The notes below the pieces were generated by a model, which was not told the origin of the DNA, made no database searches, and was given only the letters and a program-made list of their open reading frames with translations. A stretch of DNA of 64,000 nucleotides from NCBI RefSeq assembly GCF_007991755.1, contig NZ_BJYY01000013.1:496001-560000 (forward strand), written 5' to 3'. Below are positions 18,569 through 28,019 of the stretch, in pieces. The DNA comes from Cellulomonas aerilata (GTDB lineage: Bacteria > Actinomycetota > Actinomycetes > Actinomycetales > Cellulomonadaceae). Each line of letters begins with the position of its first letter. Within the stretch, counting starts at the first letter, position 1. Position numbers and translations under genes: made by a program.

Positions 18569-18934
18569 TCAGTCGTCGTGGGTGCGTTCGCTGCGCCAGG
18601 CGTCGTAGCCGATCTCGGCCGCCCGCGTGGCGTGTCGCAGCCCGCGGTAGGTGCCCATGAATGGCCACACGACGGCGCCGCAGGCGAACTCCAGGGCATC
18701 AAGGCACGCGAACGCGAGCGCGAACTGGAGCCAGCCGCTGGTTTCGGTCGCGGGGACCGAGTGGATCCAGCGAGCGACGCCGTAGTAGGTGAGGTATAGG
18801 CCGACGGACAGCGGCCAGGCGAAGCGCAGGTGACCCGGCTGGCGCATCCAGCGGGCCATTATGTTCGTTGGGAAGTACTTCTGGGAGAAGTTGACGTACA
18901 GTGCCGCGAGAACGAACGAGATCCGGAAGATCAC
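18569..18934 (-). CDS. Small membrane protein of the element
   Basis: A 121-residue protein from the GTG at 18934, chosen because GAGG lies six bases upstream. It has three hydrophobic segments (VIFRISFVLAALYV, WPLSVGLYLTYYGVARWI and LQFALAFACLDALEFACGAV) and a charged C-terminal tail, so it is probably an inner-membrane protein with the tail in the cytosol. No family is recognised. Its place beside the 392-residue conserved gene suggests a transfer or maintenance function of the element. Confidence 0.65.
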   Translation of the reverse strand: MIFRISFVLAALYVNFSQKYFPTNIMARWMRQPGHLRFAWPLSVGLYLTYYGVARWIHSVPATETSGWLQFALAFACLDALEFACGAVVWPFMGTYRGLRHATRAAEIGYDAWRSERTHDD

Positions 18935-19317
18935 GGCTGACCTCTTTCCCGTGTCGCGCCCGCGCGTCCATTGCCCCTGCGACGTGATGCGTAAACCGAA
19001 TTCAGCACGTGTAGGGCATCGCTGAGCCGTTGTCGGCGAGCCCAAGCGGCTGATCGATCGGGCGGGGGTCAGGGCACGCGCTCGCTCATGCCGCAGTGCG
19101 GGCGGCTACGCCCGCACGGATCTGCCGCGAGAGCGCGCGCGACCGTAAGGGTGTCTGCCGGCTCCGTGTCGTCCTGATGCCCGGGCCGGGTCCCCGTCAT
19201 GGGGCGCCCCGCGAGTGCCAACACCCGTTCTCCCGGAGTTTGCTTGGCCGCCTGCTAGTGGGGCCCATCTGCGATCCCGCCGACGATGTGCGTCCGCTTG
19301 TAGCGTGTGGGGGCGAG
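18935..19317. other. Intergenic region with strong hairpin
   Basis: No supported gene. At 19096-19117 lies a perfect nine-base inverted repeat (arms GTGCGGGCG and CGCCCGCAC, loop GCTA) without a T-run. It may terminate the minus-strand 68-residue gene that ends at 19318, or be a protein-binding or recombination site. Confidence 0.45.
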
Positions 19318-19524
19318 CTACTGGTCGATGTACGTGCGGTTCACGTACGTCTCAACCACGCGTTCGCCGAGTGGGCGTACTGCGATGTAGGGACTCTTTG
19401 CGGGCATCCAGATCTCCGACGGGACGTCGGGCGTAAGCGCACGTGCAAGCGCTCGGCTCTCGATCGGGACACCGAGTGCAGCCATTGCGTCGTCAAGCGA
19501 GTCGAAGTTCGTGCGTGCCGGCAT
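19318..19524 (-). CDS. Small protein, function unknown
   Basis: A 68-residue protein, MPARTNFDSLDDAMAALGVP onward, ending VNRTYIDQ. The start at 19524 has GGAGG five bases upstream, which together with balanced composition supports a real gene despite its size. The sequence alternates charged and hydrophobic residues with no Cys and no motif I can name. It stands alone on the minus strand between the element backbone and the glycosylase-like gene. Confidence 0.6.
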   Translation of the reverse strand: MPARTNFDSLDDAMAALGVPIESRALARALTPDVPSEIWMPAKSPYIAVRPLGERVVETYVNRTYIDQ

Positions 19525-20026
19525 CCGGTCCTCCGTCGGGTGTGCTTGCGATCAGTGTGGACCAACCCCTGGACGTCCTGGCCAAGTCCCGCCTGAATCC
19601 CGTCCCTACACCACGAAGGCGACCGACTAGCCCCTCACTCTTGACCAGCACGAAGATCACGCCAAGCGCTACACCACTCCCAGTGGCATCGTTCGGATCC
19701 CATCGGTCGAAACGCGCGCTCAGGTCCGGCGCCCGATGCCTCGTCGCGGAGCGGGTCGCGCGGCCCTCCGCCCTCCCGGTCCTTCCTCACGTCGCCCAGT
19801 CTGGCGGACGCCCCGACGGCGCAATGAGTTTCCGGTCATGCCGCAGGTCACGCGCACCGGGTGACGCGCCAGTCAGCTCTCGCACTTGCCGGCTGGCCGA
19901 GCCTTGAGGTGTGTCCCGTGGTCCTCCTGCCAGGGTCGTTCTTAATCGGCAGGGCACGTCACGCCGCGGCTGCGCAACGTCCGCGGAGCGCGCGTCATAG
20001 CCACCTACGGCTGGCACAGTGACTGC
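19525..20026. other. No supported gene
   Basis: Roughly 500 bases between divergently oriented small genes. Six-frame reading gives only Arg/Pro/Ser-rich open frames without ribosome sites. It should contain the promoter of the gene at 20027. I see no repeat or tRNA-like structure. Confidence 0.4.
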
Positions 20027-20756
20027 ATGACAACTTCGGTTCTCAACAGTCTGCCCACCAGGCAAGAGGTCCTGGCGCACGGCTTCGACTTTTCGTCCCA
20101 CGTGGTGGCAGCCCAGGATGGAAGCGTCATGGGGGGCGTTCCTCGCCGACCTACCAGCCGCAGTCCAGGGGCGCGGTTACCACCACTTCACACGTCACGA
20201 CCTTCTCACCAGCTTCGATTTCACCTCGTCGAACGCGGACGGCAGGCTGCTCCTGGCCTGCAACGTCTGGGGAACTGGAAACGGCGGATGGCTCGCTCCA
20301 AGGCGCGCCCGAGTCTTCCGTGACACCCAGCCGGACGACCTCAACGCACGCCTTGCCTCTGCTCGGCACACCATGGAGAGGGACGGGCCTGTCGCCGCCT
20401 ACGCCGCGTTGCACGATGGCGGCCCGAACCGCGTCAAGCACATGCGCGCTTCGTTCTTCACCAAGTTTCTCTACGCGGCCGCCGCCCCGGGTGACGGCTC
20501 ATGTGGTCGTGCCCTGATCCTCGATCAGTTCGTAGCGATCGCCCTGAACGACCTGCACCGTTGGTCTCTCCCCGAGCAGGCCGGCTGGTCACCCGAGACG
20601 TATGGACGCTGGCTGGACCTCGCCCACGGCATGGCCCGCCAAGAATCCGAGGCGACTGGCGAGCACGTCCGGGCGGACGCGATCGAGATGGCGTACTTCA
20701 CCCATGGGCGTGACCTCTCTCGGAGACGGGTGCGAACAACCACCAAGAACGCGTAG
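20027..20756 (+). pseudogene. OGG-fold DNA glycosylase-like protein, frameshifted
   Basis: The main frame from 20118 resembles the bacterial OGG-like (8-oxoguanine glycosylase fold) family: WGTGNGGWLAPRRA, RASFFTKFLYAAA, ALILDQFVAIAL, then a C-terminal YGRWLDLAHGMA. The true N-terminus appears to start at the ATG at 20027 in another frame (LNSLPTRQEVLAHGFDFSSH, then VVAAQDG). It joins the main frame near 20115 if one G of GATGGAAG is removed. So either the gene carries a +1 insertion, or a shortened 212-residue form starts at 20118. The family is probably nucleic-acid binding; activity is unproven. Confidence 0.55.
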
Positions 20757-21008
20757 CGACGCGTTACGGGTTACACGGCTCCTGGGTTGCGGCTCGGCGT
20801 TGTCGGCCATACCGGGCGCGCTGGGCCACGCGCGGGCCGTCTGCACATGCCGGTCTCACGAGCGACGAGTCGGGACTTGCGCTCAGTCCTCTCGCTCTCC
20901 TAGAACGGCCCCGCGAAACACGGACCACCTGCGGGGGGCTGGCCGCCGGGGCACGGGTCGTGGTCTCGTGGCAAGGTCTCCCTCACAGCACGAACTCCCG
21001 GGAGCAAG

Positions 21009-21851
21009 ATGTCAGTCGCTGAGTGGGCATCACCGGTCCTCTCGTTCGTGGGCGCGGCCGTCGGAGCATGGCTCGTGTACCGCGTCGGTCGCGCGCAAGA
21101 GTGGGGACGCCGCTTCCAAGCGGCCCTAGACATGCTCGGTTCGAGTGATCCTCGACAGCGCGCGCTAGGTCGGGCCCGGATCGTCGAGATCTGCCGGCAC
21201 GGCGCCGCCGACGACAACGGGCGCAATGAGGCACTCGCGGTGCTACGCGAAGACGTGCGCGGGTCATGCCCGGACGATGTTTGGCGCATGCTTTCCGATG
21301 CGGCCGTCGAGTCGCCGCCGCGGTTATGGATTGCCACCGACGGGCGTACCCGAATCGAAGGCGATGAGATCCACGTCGATAGAACTGTAGTGGAGTCCGC
21401 CGTGGCCTACGTCGACATTGCCGGTGGTGGTGACGCGGCTCAGGATCAGGTTGTGGCGCTCATCGCGGAGGCCGCCGTGACTTCTGTTCGCGGCGCCAGT
21501 CCACTCGTACGGGGCGCATCGAGTCCCGGCGCGGCTCGCTCCTTGCCGGACGATCAACGATTGATCCTTGTAAAACTCAACCCAGACGCGGCGGGTTTGG
21601 ACGACACGACCCTCCGCGAACGGGCTCGGAAGTCATGGCGCCTCTCGATCGAGCGAGTGCGGTCCGAGCCTCCCGTAGGAGTCGCAGCTGTGGTGCAGCA
21701 ACGGGTCGTAGGTGCGTGGGAGTACCTCGGCGTCGAGCCCAGTGCTGAACGCCCAGGGCGGGTCGAGTTCGGACTCGGGAGGCCGCTGCCAGACCTGGTC
21801 GGCTCCCAGTACGGCGACACTGGCCAGAACCCCGTGCGGTATTGGCCATAG
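21009..21851 (+). CDS. Membrane-anchored protein of unknown function
   Basis: A 280-residue protein starting at the ATG at 21009 (GGAG four bases upstream). Residues 6-27 form one transmembrane segment (WASPVLSFVGAAVGAWLVY); the rest is soluble. Residues 30-110 are helical. The C-terminal 120 residues contain LILVKLNPDA, a W-R-L stretch, a VVGAWEYLGVEPS strand and the ending DTGQNPVRYWP. This is a pattern I associate with a small C-terminal domain in restriction-linked proteins; I cannot name it with confidence. Between a glycosylase-like gene and a DUF262 gene, a defence role is plausible. Confidence 0.65.
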   Translation: MSVAEWASPVLSFVGAAVGAWLVYRVGRAQEWGRRFQAALDMLGSSDPRQRALGRARIVEICRHGAADDNGRNEALAVLREDVRGSCPDDVWRMLSDAAVESPPRLWIATDGRTRIEGDEIHVDRTVVESAVAYVDIAGGGDAAQDQVVALIAEAAVTSVRGASPLVRGASSPGAARSLPDDQRLILVKLNPDAAGLDDTTLRERARKSWRLSIERVRSEPPVGVAAVVQQRVVGAWEYLGVEPSAERPGRVEFGLGRPLPDLVGSQYGDTGQNPVRYWP

Positions 21852-22049
21852 GTTTCCCTGGCCTGTCGCTTATGGCGCGTTCACGACGCCGCGCTTCCCG
21901 CTTCCAGCACCTGTCACCTGCGCCCAGACCGACTCGATCGACGCGCACGGACATGCCGCTGGGCAGGAGGGGCGCCATAGTGCTCTACTCATGTCGCCTG
22001 GCGGTCACAGGCCTGCAGGGCGAGGTTGTCCGCCGCGGCGCGCTGCCCT

Positions 22050-24575
22050 TCAGGGTGCACTGCGGACTGCCGTCGCCGTACCGCGGAACCAGGCCAGCGC
22101 CTCGAGCAGGCGCTCCTGTGACCGCCCCTCGGCGAGCAGCGTCACCTCGAACCCAGGCCGCATTGCGAGTTTGACGGCCGGCAGGTTGACGCCTGGCACG
22201 GCGTTGAGCCGCTGCCGCAATGCCTCGCGTAGCGCTACGTCGTCGAAGGGCGGCCGGTACTGCATCCACTGGAAGACCACCTCGAATTTGCCCGAGGGGT
22301 AGATGGCCGCCGGCCAAACTCCACCGTGTCGGATGTCGCGCTCGTCGACCATGAGGAAGGCCGTCGTCTCGTCCGCCGAGCCGTACGCGAGCACGCCGCC
22401 CATGTCCTGCCAGGCGGCCAACACGGATAGCACCGCCTTGGCCACGGGCGGCTCGTGGGCCGAATAGAGCTGCTCCTGGAAGCGGCTCGCAGCCTCGTCC
22501 TCCTCGCCCAGGTCCGGCACGGCGTCGGGGAGCTCGGCCGGGTCGAGACCAACTAGAACGGCCAGTTCATCGACGCGCATGCGGCGCGACTGGTCAGCGC
22601 GGCCTTGCTCGTCGACAGGAACGCCTTCCTGGCGAAGCATCTCCGTGGGGTCGTCGTCTCGGTCTGGGTCGTTCCAGCGGAACCCGGGCGGGACCGCGCC
22701 CGAGCTTTTGCGGACGCGGTGAGCGTTTGGCATCTCGTGATTGGCCACGCGCTGTCCCACCGGCACTTGGTGGCTGCCGATTAGCGCCGCTAGGTCGAGG
22801 TAGGAAGTCCACGACCCGGCCGGCAGCGCCGCGACCGCCGCCTCCAGCACGTCCCATGCCGGCTCACCAGCCGAGCGGACGCCAGCGAGCGGTGCGGGCC
22901 AGTAGGCGCAGATGCGGTCGGCGAGCCGGTCGGCGCGGGCAAGGATCTCGGGTCGACCCCACCGCTCCTGCGAGGCGATGTCCCTTGTCATGGCCACACC
23001 GCTGGTCTGCAGCGTCGTGCGCTTGACCGCGAAGGGCTTGTTACCGAGCGGCGAGTTATAGCCGGTCAGCGTGAGGTTGCCGAGGGTGTGCAGTAGCTCT
23101 CGGTGCAGATCCTCCGGCTCCTCGTTCTCGCCGGCGTCCTCGGACAGCACCTCAAGCCACGATTCGGTGAGGGTCTGCGGTAGAACGTGCTCGATCGTAA
23201 GCCGATCGCCCTGCACCGGCTCGCGGTTGTGGTATGTCTCCTCGACCCAGCGGAGAAGCAGCGCGCGCTGGGGCGCCCGGCCGTTGAGGTAGAACGGCAC
23301 TGTCTGCAGCGCGGCGCGCACGTCGTCGTCGCGGGCGAAGTACTTGCGGCCAGACGACAGGTAACGGTGTACCGCCTCGTCGACGGGCAGATTCTCGTCC
23401 AGCGACGGAACGACGTCGAGCAGCACGCGGTTGATGTTCGCCGTAGCCCGGCCGATGAGCAGTCGCCGCACGAGAAAGCTTTCGACCACTAGCAGCGCCT
23501 GCGCTACAGCGGCACTGTCGGTCTGTCCGCGTTCACGCAGGTCCAGCAGGTGCAGCGCCAACGGGTAGACCGTCGTCGTTCCCCAGTCCTTCAGTCGCTG
23601 GAGGCGCCGTCGAACGCTGGGGTCATGCTCCTGCTCCGGGTCGAGTACCGAGCGCAGGAGTCGGCCGAGACGGGCGAAGCGCGCCACCTCCGCTTCAATC
23701 TCGGTCTCCATGGTCAGCCGCTCGAGCCGGCGCTGCTGCTGCTCGTAGATTTCGGTCTGCTTGATGCGGCTGTCCTTGCGCACCAGGTCGAGCCAGAACA
23801 GCAGTTCCAGGTCGTCCGAGCTCAACGCCTGCTGCAGCGGCAGCCAAACGCCGTTGTAGACACGCTCGCCGGCCGTGGGCAGTCGCATGAAGAGGTAGTT
23901 GCGCAGAAGGTCGCCCTGCTTGAGCGCAAGGCCGGTGTTGTTGAGCGACTCGAAGATTCGGTAGGCGTTGTCGCCGGGCTGCGCCGTGACGGACACAAGC
24001 GACAGCCCGCGGATGACGGCGCCCTCGATACGGTCGACATCCAACGGGTCGTCGGCATCGTCGACACGGACCAACTGACTGCGGAAGTAGCGGTACGCGG
24101 CACCCACCCGATCTGGCCCGCCCGCCTGCGGCGTCGCATCCAGGACGGCCTCGTACGCCGGGCGGTCCGCCTGTGTCGGCACGACCTTCGGGCGCTCTGC
24201 GGCGGGCCTGTACTTGTTCGTGAGGAACAGTTCGTCAAGGCGCTGCCGGTGGTCTCCACCTTCCGTCGCCTGACGGTGGTCTCGGATGGCGCACAGCAGC
24301 AGCGTGAGCGTCGTCAAACGCTGCTGGCCGTCGACGACGAGGTACTCCTGCACCCCGACGGGGCCGAGGCCAGGGCTAGGGGCGAGGACGACAGAGCCGA
24401 TGAAGTGCGTGGCCGTCTGATCGTGCTGGCGGTCGTCGGCGAGCTTCTCCACGTCGTCCCACAGGCGCTTGAGTTGTGCCTCTCCCCAGGAGTAGGTGCG
24501 CTGGTAGAGGGGCACGCGGTACTGCTTCGAGCCCTCGAGCAGCTCCTGCAGCGTCGTCTCCTTGGCAATGACCAC
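22050..24575 (-). CDS. DUF262-DUF1524 (GmrSD-like) protein with ATL domain
   Basis: An 841-residue fusion. Residues 21-90 carry the DUF262 motifs VPLYQRTYSW and DGQQRLTT, a ParB-like NTPase fold as in GmrS and BrxU. Residues 455-520 are DUF1524, an HNH-type nuclease (H463 in IEHVLPQ, LGNLTL, N508). Residues about 575-635 match an alkyltransferase-like DNA-binding fold without the reactive cysteine (SWTSYLDLAALIG, RVANHEMPNAHRVRKSSG). The last 125 residues are an unrecognised domain. GmrSD enzymes cut modified phage DNA in an NTP-dependent way; the ATL part could sense modified bases. GTG start at 24575 without a clear ribosome site. The gene appears intact. Confidence 0.85.
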   Translation of the reverse strand: MVIAKETTLQELLEGSKQYRVPLYQRTYSWGEAQLKRLWDDVEKLADDRQHDQTATHFIGSVVLAPSPGLGPVGVQEYLVVDGQQRLTTLTLLLCAIRDHRQATEGGDHRQRLDELFLTNKYRPAAERPKVVPTQADRPAYEAVLDATPQAGGPDRVGAAYRYFRSQLVRVDDADDPLDVDRIEGAVIRGLSLVSVTAQPGDNAYRIFESLNNTGLALKQGDLLRNYLFMRLPTAGERVYNGVWLPLQQALSSDDLELLFWLDLVRKDSRIKQTEIYEQQQRRLERLTMETEIEAEVARFARLGRLLRSVLDPEQEHDPSVRRRLQRLKDWGTTTVYPLALHLLDLRERGQTDSAAVAQALLVVESFLVRRLLIGRATANINRVLLDVVPSLDENLPVDEAVHRYLSSGRKYFARDDDVRAALQTVPFYLNGRAPQRALLLRWVEETYHNREPVQGDRLTIEHVLPQTLTESWLEVLSEDAGENEEPEDLHRELLHTLGNLTLTGYNSPLGNKPFAVKRTTLQTSGVAMTRDIASQERWGRPEILARADRLADRICAYWPAPLAGVRSAGEPAWDVLEAAVAALPAGSWTSYLDLAALIGSHQVPVGQRVANHEMPNAHRVRKSSGAVPPGFRWNDPDRDDDPTEMLRQEGVPVDEQGRADQSRRMRVDELAVLVGLDPAELPDAVPDLGEEDEAASRFQEQLYSAHEPPVAKAVLSVLAAWQDMGGVLAYGSADETTAFLMVDERDIRHGGVWPAAIYPSGKFEVVFQWMQYRPPFDDVALREALRQRLNAVPGVNLPAVKLAMRPGFEVTLLAEGRSQERLLEALAWFRGTATAVRSAP

Positions 24576-25029
24576 GGGATGACTCTGGCATAGAGCGGGT
24601 GCCTGCGCGTCGTCCGCTGCCCCTGATGTCTCAGGCCTCTTCGCCGCGTTCCCTCAGAGAGATCCGCGTACATAGGAAGCGTGCTCGCCCGACGCACCGG
24701 GGCTGATCCGGGCCGCGTTCAGCGCTGCTAGGCCGGCGCGTTAGGGCGCGTTAGGGCGCGTTAGGGCGCGGTCCGCGGAGGGCGCGAAGCACCCGCATCG
24801 CGGGGCCCCATGGCGGGGCCTCGGCCTCCCCGTCAAGGCGCCCGGGCGGCTCGTCGTTGAGCTAGTACGGGAGTCCTTCCCATTCGGCACGGTGGACGTC
24901 GGCGGGCTCGCAATCCCGCGTCGCTACACTGCGAGGCATCATCCGACTCTGCCGCGAAGTGTGCGCGGCCGTGCCGCGTGCGCGCTCAGACGCTCCCTCG
25001 CCGCCAAGGTATGTAAAGCTCAGTCGCGA
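24576..25029. other. Intergenic region with short tandem repeat
   Basis: No gene supported. It contains the three-copy TTAGGGCGCG repeat at 24741-24770, described separately, and GC-rich sequence. The promoter of the DUF262 gene should lie near 24580-24700. Confidence 0.4.
24736..24770. repeat. Tandem repeat TTAGGGCGCG x3
   Basis: Three perfect copies of the ten-base unit TTAGGGCGCG at 24741-24770, preceded by a partial unit GCGCG. It sits about 160 bases upstream of the DUF262 gene start. It could be an iteron-like protein-binding site or a replication-slippage product; nothing nearby decides. Confidence 0.8.
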
Positions 25030-25388
25030 CTACGACCAGCGCAGGTGGTCGAACACCAACTCACGTTCAGCACTTGCGTCACCGTCGAAGTCTGCGCCAA
25101 CCTCACCAGTCGAAGCATTGACAACGATGCTGGCGAGCGAGGGCTCGTTGCGCCGGAAGCAGTCCTCCGAGAGGAGGTCCAGCAGCCGGCCCATACCATG
25201 CACGAGGTACGGCAAGTTGAGCTCCCCCGCAACTCGCCGTACGTCACCGTCTCTCGTGCCACAGCTGCCTCAATCAACCTATCGCGCACTCGTGGCAAGC
25301 TCCCGAACGCGGTGTCCGTCACCGTAATCGTCCGGCCCTTCATCGAGACCTTCTCGCCCTTACGCAACATGAGACCCATACGGAACAT
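25030..25388 (-). pseudogene. Small unknown protein, frameshifted
   Basis: One frame from 25388 reads MFRMGLMLRKGEKVSMKGRT, then VRDRLIEAAVARETVTYGEL, and then turns to nonsense. Another frame continues sensibly from ELNLPYLVHGMGRLLDLL through DFDGDASAERELVFDHLRW to the TGA at 25030. Changing GAGTTGCGGGGGAG to GAGTTGGCGGGGGAG joins them as YGELAGELNLPYL. The restored protein of about 120 residues resembles a winged-helix or alkyltransferase-like DNA-binding fold (YGEL, then GRLL). A one-base deletion near 25233 breaks it. Confidence 0.55.
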
Positions 25389-26028
25389 CTTGGCAGCGCC
25401 AGTAGTCAGGTCGACAACGTCGCGCTGCTGACACCGCGTGGTGACCCGCGTACACGCTCATGCCGCAGTGAGAGTGCGATGAGCACTCCGCTGGACCAGG
25501 CGGGCGACACGCCGGCACCCGGTAGCCATGCACTGCACGGGCTGACGATCCGTCAACGACCTCCGCTGAGCTCCGGCGAACGTCCTTCGGACTCGCTGAC
25601 GGGGTCCAGACCCTGCCCACAAGCGAGCGAAGCTGGGGCTCGCTGGCCAGCACCCGACCAAGGTAGAGGCTGCACGCGAGGCGCATAGGGCCGGGAGCCG
25701 GGCCGGCCCAGTGTGATCGCGCGGCCGGACTTCCCGCGGTATCGCACCTTGCGCGAGGACACCGGCACGTCCCCCGCTGCCGCGTGTACCGAGGTGTGGT
25801 GGGTCGACGCCCACGGCACCGTCTCGGCCCAATGACTCGTCGGCAACGCCCGGCAGATCGGCCGCGGTACGAGCTGTCGTCAGCGTCATGCGGAAGGGGT
25901 TCTGCTCGGCTTGAGGCTCCCCTTGCCTGACGCGCTCGGACCTTGCCCCCAGCGCCGGCGTGTCGCCCTAGACTCCGCCGTGAATGCCCGCGACGTTTCG
26001 CCACGGGCGCTATTACCCGAGGAGCGAC
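25389..26028. other. Long gap without supported gene
   Basis: About 640 bases. Several frames are open, but none has balanced composition, motifs or a ribosome site. A + strand stretch at about 25730-25830 reads somewhat gene-like (DFPRYRTLREDTGTS, then TEVWWVDAHGTVSAQ) and may be a remnant. The promoter of the 26029 gene is expected near its end. Confidence 0.4.
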
Positions 26029-27744
26029 ATGGACGACCTCACCAACGCACCGCGCGATGTCGAAGAGGATGACGCGCAGGTTGCGCCTGACGGCGACCTC
26101 GCCCGGGATCAGCCGCCCGCCGCGCCTGGAGAAGGGCCCTCGGCCGCCCTAGTCGAAGTACTGCCGGGCGTCGTGATCGCCTTCGGGGACGTCCCCGCTG
26201 GCCTAGGTCTGGACCTGGTGGACTTCGGGTTCGTCCCCGCAGCGGACCGCAAGCAACTCGCCACGGCTCTCGGTTCGTTGATCGGCAACACCGCCACCGT
26301 GGGCGGCAACATCGCCAACGCGGTGTCGAGTACGCAGGGGCTGTACCAAGTCAGTTCCGCCACTCAAGCCTTGCTCAACAATGGGGCCGTCCTCGCCGTC
26401 AAGGACGGTGCGAACCTTGGTTCCGTCTGGATGAATGGCGACCTGGTGGCGCAGGCGCGCTTCATCCCGGTCAGCGCCGCCAGCGCTGCTTCGGTCGCTG
26501 CGGCGATCGGCCCAGCGGTTGCGATGGTCGCCATTCAGATGCAGCTGAACGAGATCACTGGTCTGGTCCGCACAAACATTGCCCTGACGACGCAGGTGCT
26601 TGGCGCCCTTCGCAGCGAGCAGTGGGCCGAGCTGAGCGGACATGTCGCCGCGATCGACCGGGCTCTGGCGCAGGCACGTGAGATCGAGTCGATTCCGAAA
26701 TCACTCTGGGAGACGATCGCCGGGGACGAGGCCGCTCTGCGCAAGCAGGTCGACCTCTACCGTCGTCATGTTGGCGGCCATCTCAGAGGGATCGACCAAC
26801 CCAACACACGTGCCCGTCGGGAGTATCTCGACGCCAACGCCGAGGCGATCGTCTTCGACTCCCACGCCCTGATGTCCTCGCTGAAGGCGTGGACCGGATA
26901 CAAGGCCCTTCAGGCCGGTAGGGCTCGAAGCGCAGGGGACGGCGACGCCTACGAGGCACGGCTCGTCGACGTCATCATCCGGGATACCCGCACCGAGCTA
27001 GAGGCAGCCCTCGCCGACGCGACGCAGCTCGTCGACGCCGTTACCCGCGAGCTACGACTGGTTGCCGAACCCGCCGGACCCATGACGATCCCCCTGACCC
27101 GCAAGCGCCGTGACCATCGCGCCGCCCGCGTGACCAGCAACGACCTACTCAGGGCGATCGAACCCCTCGCCGACGCACTGCGGCCCACTCCGCCGCCGGT
27201 TAGTGCCCCAACGATTGTCTGCTCGTTCGAGGACGTGGACCTGGACCCGTACCTCCGAGTCCTGCGGTGGACCATCGACGCAGACGAGACACTGCGCTGC
27301 ATCGCCTTCTGCTACGACCGTGACGAGTTAGACGTCGTCGCCCTCGGCCAGAATGTGCTCAGTCGCATCGAACCGGAGAAGTGGGCCACGCTCGTTGCCG
27401 TCACAGACCGGCGAGTCATCACGTCGCGGGCGAGCGAGTTCCGCCGAGAAGGTCGGATCGGCCGACAGATACCCCTCGACGACGTGCGATACGTGCGGGC
27501 GAGGAGCGCCCTCGGGGCAGATCGACGGCCCGAAGTGGACCTCATCTCGCGCGAGGTCGACTTCAGGTGGGGCTTCCATGCCGACACGGACCCCTCGCAG
27601 GTCGCCGCGCTCGCCGCGGTTCTAGCCGATTCGATGATGCTGCCCGACGCCGAAAGGAAAGCACTCATACAGACGCCAGGTGGCCAGATCGAGGCCGGGG
27701 GCACGCCGGAGGGGCGTGCTGCACGGACAACTGATGGCGAGTAG
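26029..27744 (+). CDS. Unknown protein with C-terminal PH-like domain
   Basis: A 571-residue protein. ATG at 26029 is chosen for the AGGAG five bases upstream. The first 40 residues are acidic and disordered. Residues about 70-170 include Ala/Val-rich hydrophobic stretches (ASAASVAAAIGPAVAMVAI) that might insert into a membrane or form a hydrophobic helix. Residues 180-390 are helical, probably coiled coil. Residues about 445-550 look like a bacterial PH-type domain (TLVAVTDRRVITSRAS, IPLDDVRYVRARS, REVDFRWGFH). It stands alone between defence-type genes. I do not recognise the family. Confidence 0.7.
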   Translation: MDDLTNAPRDVEEDDAQVAPDGDLARDQPPAAPGEGPSAALVEVLPGVVIAFGDVPAGLGLDLVDFGFVPAADRKQLATALGSLIGNTATVGGNIANAVSSTQGLYQVSSATQALLNNGAVLAVKDGANLGSVWMNGDLVAQARFIPVSAASAASVAAAIGPAVAMVAIQMQLNEITGLVRTNIALTTQVLGALRSEQWAELSGHVAAIDRALAQAREIESIPKSLWETIAGDEAALRKQVDLYRRHVGGHLRGIDQPNTRARREYLDANAEAIVFDSHALMSSLKAWTGYKALQAGRARSAGDGDAYEARLVDVIIRDTRTELEAALADATQLVDAVTRELRLVAEPAGPMTIPLTRKRRDHRAARVTSNDLLRAIEPLADALRPTPPPVSAPTIVCSFEDVDLDPYLRVLRWTIDADETLRCIAFCYDRDELDVVALGQNVLSRIEPEKWATLVAVTDRRVITSRASEFRREGRIGRQIPLDDVRYVRARSALGADRRPEVDLISREVDFRWGFHADTDPSQVAALAAVLADSMMLPDAERKALIQTPGGQIEAGGTPEGRAARTTDGE

Positions 27745-28019
27745 TCACGCGGCTTGGGTGGCCGGTGCGGGCGAGATGTCCTTGTGCTTCGAGGGGCTCA
27801 CCAGCCCAGACGGCCTTGCAGGTGAAGTCGGGTCGCCGAGCTCCACGAGCGGCGTCCTCCACCGCGCCTCAACCTGATCACCAACACCGAGCCCAGAAAG
27901 ACCGACCCGCCATTGGCCCTCACCGCCTGAGAGCAACGGATCACACCGAAGCGCGCCACACCACGTCCACGGACTTGACCCGACGGCTCGTGGGCGAGCG
28001 CCCCGCCTCCATTCACGGC

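Noticed and set aside
19096-19117. Hairpin as a CRISPR-type or tRNA-like element
   Set aside because: Single copy, no cloverleaf and no spacing pattern; best read as a terminator or binding site.
24741-24770. TTAGGG units as telomere-like repeats
   Set aside because: Only three copies of a ten-base unit inside an island; nothing else suggests a chromosome end.
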